Shown here in pieces: positions 1-4,489 of a stretch of DNA of 7,741 nt. Source of the stretch: an uncultured Prevotellaceae bacterium (lineage in GTDB: Bacteria; Bacteroidota; Bacteroidia; Bacteroidales; Bacteroidaceae). Numbering within the stretch: the first letter of the stretch is position 1; every line of letters starts with the position of its first letter. A program made the position numbers and the translations under genes. The stretch lies in the NCBI GenBank assembly GCA_945787625.1, contig CALZJL010000053.1, forward strand, positions 1 to 7,741, written 5' to 3'. A model generated the notes under the pieces. It made no database searches. It saw only the letters and a program-made list of their open reading frames with translations, and was not told the origin of the DNA.

Positions 1-1044
1 CATGGCTCCTATTTGTGGGACGGTCTCGTGGCTCTCGTCTATGATGAGGAGAAAGTCTTTCGGGAAAAAGTCGAGGAGACAGTATGGGCGTTGGCCTTCC
101 TTGCGGCCGTCGAAGTAGCGTGAATAGTTTTCGATGCCTGAACAGTGTCCGAGTTCGCGTATCATCTCGATGTCGTAGCGGACTCGTTGTTCGAGACGAG
201 TGGCTTCGGTGGTCTTGCCTATGTTGTTGAAGTATTGGATTTGTTTTTCGAGGTCTTCTTCGATTTGGCGTATCGCTTGCTCCTGAGTGTCTTTGCTGGT
301 CATGAAAAGATTGGCGGGATAGATGCGATAGTCGCTGAACTGTGCCGTGCTTTGCATGGTGGCGGTGTCGAGCTCTTGTATACTTTCTATCTCATCGTCC
401 CAAAAGGTGACCCTCACGATTGTGTCGGCATAGGCGAGCCATATGTCGATGGTGTCGCCGATGACGCGTATGTCGCCTCGCCCGAAGGTGATGTCGTTGC
501 GTGTGTACAGGGCGGTGACGAGACGGCGTAGGAGTTCGTTGCGGTCGATACGCTGCTCTATGCGTATGTCAATGGAATTCTCGCTGAGATTGGCTGGGTT
601 GCCCATGCCGTAGATACACGATACGGAGCTGACTACTATGACATCGCTGCGACCTGAGAGTAGTGCGGAAGTGGCTGAGAGACGCAGTTTGTCTATCTCG
701 GCATTGATGGCCATGTCTTTCTCAATGTACGTGTCGGTATGTGGATTGTACGCCTCTGGCTGGTAGTACTCGTAGTAGGAGACGTAGTATTCTACGGCAT
801 TGTATGGGAAGAACTGCTTCATCTCGCCGTAGAGCTGGGCGGCGAGGGTCTTGTTGTGTGAGAGTATGAGGGTGGGTTTGCCAGCGTTGGCTATGACGTT
901 GGCTATTGTAAATGTTTTTCCGCTACCCGTGACTCCGAGCAAGACTTGAGCGTCAAGACCTTGCTTGAGGCCTTGGGTGAGCTGCTCTATGGCTTCGGGT
1001 TGGTCGCCTGTAGGGTGAAATTTTGAGGTGAGTTGATATTTCAT
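1..1044 (-). CDS. uvrB: UvrABC excinuclease subunit B, N-terminal part (runs off the window's left edge)
   Basis: UvrB is the helicase-like subunit of nucleotide excision repair. UvrA loads it at lesions, it verifies the damage, and it then recruits UvrC. Read on the minus strand, the frame is open from ATG at 1044 to the edge, giving 348 residues, about half of the usual 660-680. Visible landmarks are the opening MKYQLTSKFHPTGDQPEAI, Walker A GVTGSGKT (37-44), SHNKTLAAQLYGE (62-74), and the damage-probing beta-hairpin YYVSYYDYYQPEAY (86-99). Further on are SCIYGMGNP (142-150) and the Walker B/DEAH-like DESHETVPQIG (336-346). The helicase C-terminal half and the UvrC-binding region lie outside the window. 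The gene is divergent from bamD. Its coding strand is rich in C and poor in G, opposite to bamD. No frameshift is seen. Identity is essentially certain; only completeness is unknown. Confidence 0.97.
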   Translation of the reverse strand, partial: MKYQLTSKFHPTGDQPEAIEQLTQGLKQGLDAQVLLGVTGSGKTFTIANVIANAGKPTLILSHNKTLAAQLYGEMKQFFPYNAVEYYVSYYEYYQPEAYNPHTDTYIEKDMAINAEIDKLRLSATSALLSGRSDVIVVSSVSCIYGMGNPANLSENSIDIRIEQRIDRNELLRRLVTALYTRNDITFGRGDIRVIGDTIDIWLAYADTIVRVTFWDDEIESIQELDTATMQSTAQFSDYRIYPANLFMTSKDTQEQAIRQIEEDLEKQIQYFNNIGKTTEATRLEQRVRYDIEMIRELGHCSGIENYSRYFDGRKEGQRPYCLLDFFPKDFLLIIDESHETVPQIGAM

Positions 1045-1049
1045 CGCCT

Positions 1050-1057
1050 CAAAGTTA
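1050..1057 (-). promoter_or_regulatory. Possible -7 box (TAACTTTG) of uvrB
   Basis: On the minus strand TAACTTTG matches the Bacteroidota -7 consensus TAnnTTTG exactly and ends only 5 nt before the uvrB ATG. Transcription from it would start at or next to the start codon, giving a leaderless or almost leaderless mRNA. There is no TTTG at the expected -33 distance (that position reads CCAA), so this is a candidate only. Confidence 0.4.
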
Positions 1058-1130
1058 GGATATTTTTCGTTTGCTGGTTGGGGGGTGGGGTGGTTTTGTG
1101 GGTGATAAAGAGAAAAAAAGTTTTGTTTTC

Positions 1131-1162
1131 TTTGTTTTTTCGGAGTATAGTTTGTATCTTTG
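1131..1162 (+). promoter_or_regulatory. Bacteroidota-type promoter of the bamD operon
   Basis: TTTG at 1131-1134 is followed, after a 20-nt spacer, by TATCTTTG at 1155-1162. This is a full match to the -33/-7 consensus TTTG-N19-21-TAnnTTTG used by the primary sigma factor of this phylum. Transcription should begin near 1167-1170, giving a leader of roughly 40 nt before the ATG at 1207. It is the only good promoter seen upstream of bamD, rpoZ and the DUF4293 gene. Confidence 0.8.
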
Positions 1163-1206
1163 CACGCTGAATTGTGCGCCTATGCGCGAAATTGCTTGTG
1201 TCTCGT

Positions 1207-2061
1207 ATGAAAAATGCTTTTGTCTTGTATTTGCTCGCTGTGAGTGCTTTGGTATCCTGCTCTAAGCAGAGTGCTTTGGAAACCACTCGTGATTTCGAGT
1301 ACAAGTACGAAGTGGCCAAGCAGTATTATTTTGAGGGAAAGTATAGTGCGGCGACGGTATTGTTCTCTGATGTCGTGACGCTGATGAGGGGGACAGCTTA
1401 CGCTGAGGAGGCACTATTCATGACTGCTATGTCGCATTTCCGCTCGGGCGACTATGAGTCTGCCTCGCAATATTTCCGTAAGTACTATGAGTCTTATCCG
1501 AAAGGGCAGAATGTCGAACTGGCGAGATATAATTGTGGTCTGGCCATGTATCGGCTGATTCCCGACCCTCGTCTGGACCAGACGAGCACGTATGCTGCTT
1601 TGTCGGAGTTTCAGGATTTCCTGTTGTATTACCCAAATTCGTCAATCAAGGATGAGACTCAGGAAATGATTTACATCCTCCAGGACAGGTTAGTCGAGAA
1701 GGAGTATCTTGCGGCTAAACTTTATTATGACCTTGGCTCTTACACGATGAATTGTGCTTTCGGAGGCAATAATTATGAGGCTTGTGTGGTCACTTCGCAG
1801 AATGCGTTGCGTGATTTCCCTTACGCCACGACAGAGCGTCGCGAGGCTCTGTCTGTGCTGATTCTGCGATCTAAGTTTCAGTTGGCTCAGAATAGCGTCG
1901 AGGTAAAGCGTGTGGATCGCTATCGTGACTGTATTGATGAATACTATGCCTTCAAGAATGATTTCCCTGAGAGCAAGTTTATGAAGGAGGCGGAGGGGTA
2001 CTTCGTGAAGAGTTCGGAATTTGTTCGGACTCATTCCAAGGGAGACGAAGTGGTTGACTGA
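1207..2061 (+). CDS. bamD: Outer-membrane protein assembly factor BamD (lipoprotein)
   Basis: BamD is the essential TPR lipoprotein of the BAM complex, anchored on the periplasmic face of the outer membrane, where it works with BamA to insert beta-barrel proteins. The 284-residue product has a type II signal peptide with lipobox L15-V16-S17-C18. The mature N-terminus lacks an acidic stretch after the cysteine of the kind used for surface export in Bacteroidota, which fits a periplasmic anchor. TPR-like repeats follow: around 34-67 (YYFEGKYSAATVLFSDVV), 67-100 (YAEEALFMTAMSHFRSGDY), 128-146, 165-208 (NALRDFPYA) and 237-270 (YYAFKNDFPESKFMKEA). I chose ATG 1207 over an in-frame GTG at 1174 because only the former gives a proper lipoprotein signal, and 1174 lies almost at the predicted transcription start. 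It is the first gene of an operon with rpoZ, 62 nt downstream. The family call is firm. Confidence 0.93.
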   Translation: MKNAFVLYLLAVSALVSCSKQSALETTRDFEYKYEVAKQYYFEGKYSAATVLFSDVVTLMRGTAYAEEALFMTAMSHFRSGDYESASQYFRKYYESYPKGQNVELARYNCGLAMYRLIPDPRLDQTSTYAALSEFQDFLLYYPNSSIKDETQEMIYILQDRLVEKEYLAAKLYYDLGSYTMNCAFGGNNYEACVVTSQNALRDFPYATTERREALSVLILRSKFQLAQNSVEVKRVDRYRDCIDEYYAFKNDFPESKFMKEAEGYFVKSSEFVRTHSKGDEVVD

Positions 2062-2123
2062 AACTCACCGAGGGAATTTGATTGTCAGAAAACAACAAAA
2101 ACGATAAATATAAAATCAAGTAT

Positions 2124-2462
2124 ATGGACTACAAGAAAACTACAGCACCTACCAACACCACGACTCGTGATATCATGAATCTTTGCGAGGAGACGGGAAA
2201 TATCTATGAGAGTGTGGCAATCATCGCTAAGCGTGCGAACCAAATCAGTGCTGAGATAAAGCAGGAACTGAACCAGAAGCTTCAGGAATTCGCTTCAAGT
2301 ACAGATTCGCTTGACGAAGTGTTCGAAAACCGTGAGCAGATAGAGATCAGCCGTTATTACGAGCGTCTGCCAAAGGCTACGCTATTGGCCCTGGACGAGT
2401 TTGAACACGGCAAGGTCTATTTCCGTAGTCTGGCTCAAGACGTGGCCGAGGAGGAAGCATGA
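2124..2462 (+). CDS. rpoZ: DNA-directed RNA polymerase omega subunit, Bacteroidota type
   Basis: Omega is the small RNA polymerase subunit that helps fold and hold the beta-prime subunit. The 112-residue product starts MDYKKTTAP and has the block NIYESVAIIAKRANQIS (26-42), which corresponds to the conserved omega core (VAxxRAxQI). It continues with SLDEVFENREQIEISRYYERLPK (62-84), characteristic of the Bacteroidota version. An in-frame TTG at 2082 would add 14 Asn/Lys-rich residues. I prefer ATG 2124 because the family protein normally begins at MDYKK and an A-rich stretch precedes it. No separate promoter is seen in the 62 nt after bamD, so it is probably cotranscribed. Its stop overlaps the next start (ATGA), which suggests translational coupling. 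It is often annotated as hypothetical in this phylum. Confidence 0.9.
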   Translation: MDYKKTTAPTNTTTRDIMNLCEETGNIYESVAIIAKRANQISAEIKQELNQKLQEFASSTDSLDEVFENREQIEISRYYERLPKATLLALDEFEHGKVYFRSLAQDVAEEEA

Positions 2463-2845
2463 TCCAGCGTATACAGTCGCTTTATCTTTTGGCATGCGTC
2501 GTACTCAGCGTGCTGTGTATTTTCTTTGAACTGAGGACTGAGGGTCACCCTTGGGCTCTGACGGCCATCATGGCTTTGTGCCTCGTACTGGAGTTCATGG
2601 CCATTTTCCTGTTCAGACGCCGCGCCACCCAGATGCGCTTTTGCTCGTTCTGCATCATACTGCAGTTTGGCTGGTATGGCGTGTATGTCGCGATGGCATA
2701 CCTCATGGGCGAGGGTCTCGTAGGGGAGTGGAGACCGGCGGTGTGGGCTGCCATACCTGCCGTGAATGCCGTGCTGCTATATCTGGCCTTTCGAGGCATA
2801 CTGAAGGACGAAATGCTCGTGCGTAGCCTTGATCGTTTGAGATAG
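2459..2845 (+). CDS. DUF4293 family four-helix integral membrane protein
   Basis: The biochemical role is unknown. The 128-residue product starts with the family's characteristic MIQRIQSLYLL and ends with KDEMLVRSLDRLR, also typical of DUF4293 proteins of Bacteroidota. Four hydrophobic segments are visible at about 5-24, 32-53, 61-82 and 94-114, with an RRR patch (53-55) after helix 2. It is therefore a small inner-membrane protein with no obvious catalytic motif. The start codon overlaps the rpoZ stop as ATGA, so translation is probably coupled to rpoZ and ultimately to the bamD promoter. Linkage of rpoZ-like and DUF4293 genes recurs in this phylum, from memory. The stop lies 2 bp from the stop of the opposing barrel gene. 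The family call is confident; no function is claimed. Confidence 0.88.
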   Translation: MIQRIQSLYLLACVVLSVLCIFFELRTEGHPWALTAIMALCLVLEFMAIFLFRRRATQMRFCSFCIILQFGWYGVYVAMAYLMGEGLVGEWRPAVWAAIPAVNAVLLYLAFRGILKDEMLVRSLDRLR

Positions 2846-2847
2846 GG

Positions 2848-3561
2848 CTATCTGTATTGAGCTTTTGTCTTGATGACATCAAAGTAGTAGGATAATTTGA
2901 TTGCGATAGATGTGTTCGCCGAACGGCCGAACGCATCTTTTTTTGAATTGCCGAAGATATCTGAAAGTCCGAAAAAATATCGGGCATCGAGACTGAAATG
3001 CCCTGCCTTGGGGTGACTATACTCGATACCTGCTCCTGCCGTGATACCATACTCGAATTTCTTGCTGGTACTGATGTCGTGCTGGGCTATGCGGCGATCC
3101 TGTATGCTGGCCTTGTACTCATCGCTCCAGTCTCCCGTATACGACTGGCTCTCGCTGAGAAAGAAACCGAGCTGAGGTCCTGCGAGCACGTATCCCATAA
3201 ATCCCTTGCGCTCGTGACCGTAGCCGAGACGTGCCAGAAAGGGAATGTTGATATAGTTGGTGGTGCGGCTATAGGAATGCACCTCGTCGTCCATAATTTC
3301 CTTCCACCCCTTTTGAGAAAAGTTGACTTCGGCCTGAACGGCACAGACAAGCTTGAAGTAACGCTCACAAGTGTACCGTATGCTTGCCCCAATCTCTGGC
3401 CCGATGTGAAACTGTTGGCTCACATGAGGATCAAAACTGATACGGTTCAAGTTGACACCAGCACTCCCTCCGATGGCGAGATCATTGCGAAATTCGCCGA
3501 CCTGCGCCGTAACACGAAGAGTAGAGACAAGAGCTATTATTGTCGTCAATATTATACGCAT
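2848..3561 (-). CDS. Outer-membrane beta-barrel protein, PF13568 (OMP_b-brl_2 / PorT-like) family
   Basis: This is a predicted small outer-membrane barrel of unknown specific role. The 237-residue product has a signal peptide (MRIILTTIIALVSTLRVTAQ) with likely cleavage after Q20. Alternating amphipathic beta strands follow: GGSAGVNLNRISF (31-43), FHIGPEIGASIRY (51-63), VQAEVNFSQKG (75-85), TNYINIPFLARLGYG (101-115), YVLAGPQLGFFL (124-135), YGITAGAGIEYSH (171-183) and FSLDARYFFGLSDIFG (189-204). It ends with a final aromatic strand SIAIKLSYYF (218-227). The NYINIPFLARLGYG and ARYFFGLSDI signatures are typical of the family. It converges on DUF4293 with only 2 bp between stop codons, and shares a 160-bp divergent spacer with the CHU_C gene. 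No strong promoter of its own is seen. The fold is reasonably sure; function is not assigned. Confidence 0.85.
   Translation of the reverse strand: MRIILTTIIALVSTLRVTAQVGEFRNDLAIGGSAGVNLNRISFDPHVSQQFHIGPEIGASIRYTCERYFKLVCAVQAEVNFSQKGWKEIMDDEVHSYSRTTNYINIPFLARLGYGHERKGFMGYVLAGPQLGFFLSESQSYTGDWSDEYKASIQDRRIAQHDISTSKKFEYGITAGAGIEYSHPKAGHFSLDARYFFGLSDIFGNSKKDAFGRSANTSIAIKLSYYFDVIKTKAQYR
2909..2944 (+). terminator. Intrinsic terminator of the bamD-rpoZ-DUF4293 operon, inside the opposing gene
   Basis: GATGTGTTCG (2909-2918) pairs with CGAACGCATC (2928-2937): ten pairs including one G-U, around a 9-nt loop. Seven T residues follow directly (2938-2944). This is a textbook Rho-independent terminator on the + strand, starting 63 nt after the DUF4293 stop. 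It lies wholly within the 3' part of the minus-strand barrel gene, where it encodes the stretch from KKDAFGRSANTS. No T-run flanks the hairpin on the minus strand, so it should act only on the rightward transcript. Confidence 0.8.
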
Positions 3562-3629
3562 TGTATATCGCAGCTATTTGTAATCGGTCGCTAAGTTACG
3601 AAAAAATATTGAGAATCTCGCTACGTATA

Positions 3630-3649
3630 AAATAAAACTTGTTTTATTT
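3630..3649. repeat. 20-bp palindrome next to the -33 element of the CHU_C-uvrA promoter
   Basis: AAATAAAAC (3630-3638) and GTTTTATTT (3641-3649) are perfect inverted copies separated by TT. The right arm overlaps the promoter's -33 TTTG (3647-3650). Position and symmetry fit an operator for a dimeric regulator, or a short AT-rich cruciform. AT-rich palindromes also arise by chance, and no regulator gene is in view. Confidence 0.5.
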
Positions 3650-3678
3650 GTTTTTATGCATTTTTTTCTCTACCTTTG
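3647..3678 (+). promoter_or_regulatory. Bacteroidota-type promoter of the CHU_C gene and uvrA
   Basis: TTTG (3647-3650), a 20-nt spacer and TACCTTTG (3671-3678) match the -33/-7 consensus fully. Spacing is identical to the bamD promoter. The expected transcription start is near 3683-3686. This rules out an upstream in-frame ATG at 3656, which lies in the spacer between the two promoter elements, and supports ATG 3722 as the start of the downstream protein. Confidence 0.82.
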
Positions 3679-3721
3679 GCTGTCAAAAGACTTTACCATA
3701 TGTCGAAAAAACCATTATCCG

Positions 3722-4489
3722 ATGTCAGTACGATTGATAACCATACTATGTCTGTCTCTGCTAAGTAAAGGCCTTACGCGTGCTCAGAACCTACCCGATT
3801 TCCTACCCTACGCCGAATATACTACTTCACCGTCCAAGTCGAATCCCGACCCGAAGACACTAACAGTCTCATATCCTGGTATGCTCTCTCTGACTGAAGT
3901 GCAGAATGCCCCACTCGAAGGGCGTTTCTCTGCAGGAGGCGTAGACACTGACGGGTGGAACGTATCATATTTTTGGGAAATAGAGCTCGATACGGCAATG
4001 AACGGTGCTTTTGAGTCTGTAAGGCGCGCATACGATGCAGACATAGACTACGTGTTTAGCAACAAAGGCCTGTATCGGATCAGATTCACAGCATCATGTA
4101 CCAAAGGGAGCAGAACAATAGTCTTCCCCGCCGAAGGTCAAGACGCGGCAATCTTTACGCTGCAAATCAGCGACAGCAGACTTACCTTCCCGAACGCCTT
4201 CAGCCCCAATGGCGACGGGCAGAATGACTACCTACGCCCCATTGAGTATCAGAGCATAGTAGAGTTTCATGCAGCCGTATTCAATCGCTGGGGGCAGAGG
4301 GTCTACGCTTGGGACGACGTGACGTCAGACGGCTGGGACGGGCGAATCGGAGGGAAATGGGCCAAAGACGGAGCATATTATTTAGTATGCAATGCCAAAG
4401 GTGCAGATGGCACCCGATATCGCATCAAGAAGACAATAACGGTGCTGACCAGCTATAATTCGAACTATTCAGAGGATTTCAATGAGTGA
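3722..4489 (+). CDS. Secreted protein with a C-terminal CHU_C (gliding-motility-associated, type B sorting-like) domain
   Basis: The 255-residue product starts with a signal peptide (MSVRLITILCLSLLSKGLTRAQ), probably cleaved near A21/Q22. The middle part (about 45-150) is beta-rich and resembles an Ig/PKD-like domain (SYFWEIELD, GLYRIRFTASC), without firm family assignment. The last 100 residues carry the CHU_C signature: LTFPNAFSPNGDGQNDYLRP (154-173), VFNRWGQRVY (186-195), WDGRIGGKWAKDGAYYLVC (205-223) and a final strand RIKKTITVL (234-242), then an unusual 13-residue polar tail. In gliding Bacteroidota this domain directs export by the type IX secretion system. Whether this organism has that system cannot be seen here. 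Start 3722 is set by the promoter and the signal peptide. It overlaps uvrA by 8 nt. The domain call is firm; the protein's role is unknown. Confidence 0.85.
   Translation: MSVRLITILCLSLLSKGLTRAQNLPDFLPYAEYTTSPSKSNPDPKTLTVSYPGMLSLTEVQNAPLEGRFSAGGVDTDGWNVSYFWEIELDTAMNGAFESVRRAYDADIDYVFSNKGLYRIRFTASCTKGSRTIVFPAEGQDAAIFTLQISDSRLTFPNAFSPNGDGQNDYLRPIEYQSIVEFHAAVFNRWGQRVYAWDDVTSDGWDGRIGGKWAKDGAYYLVCNAKGADGTRYRIKKTITVLTSYNSNYSEDFNE

Noticed and set aside
145..531. Open frame of 128 codons on the + strand
   Set aside because: It is the antisense of uvrB, which is unmistakable on the other strand.
1174..1206. In-frame GTG start that would extend BamD by 11 residues
   Set aside because: It lies a few bases from the predicted transcription start and would bury the lipoprotein signal behind a charged stretch.
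1182..1265. Upstream ATG in the predicted bamD leader opening a 27-codon frame with five cysteines that overlaps the bamD start
   Set aside because: It is an out-of-frame reading of the bamD signal sequence with no sign of independent coding; noted only as a possible upstream ORF.
2998..3594. Open frame of 198 codons on the + strand
   Set aside because: Antisense of the outer-membrane barrel gene, which has a signal peptide and family motifs; the + frame has none.
3591..3598. TAACTTAG on the minus strand as -7 box for the barrel gene
   Set aside because: One mismatch to the consensus and no TTTG at the -33 distance; not enough to call.
3637..3664. 28-nt stretch with weak resemblance to a dif site (ACTT at the left arm, TTATG at the right arm)
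   Set aside because: Only about 14 of 22 arm positions match my recollection of a Firmicutes-type dif. It lies in AT-rich DNA and overlaps the promoter, so it is probably chance.
3656..3721. In-frame upstream ATG extending the CHU_C protein by 22 residues
   Set aside because: The codon is inside the promoter spacer, so it would not be in the mRNA, and the extension disrupts the signal peptide.
3700..3768. 22-codon ORF (MSKKPLSDVS...) overlapping the start of the CHU_C gene
   Set aside because: Too short, no initiation signal, and out of frame with a well-supported gene; a regulatory uORF cannot be excluded but nothing supports it.
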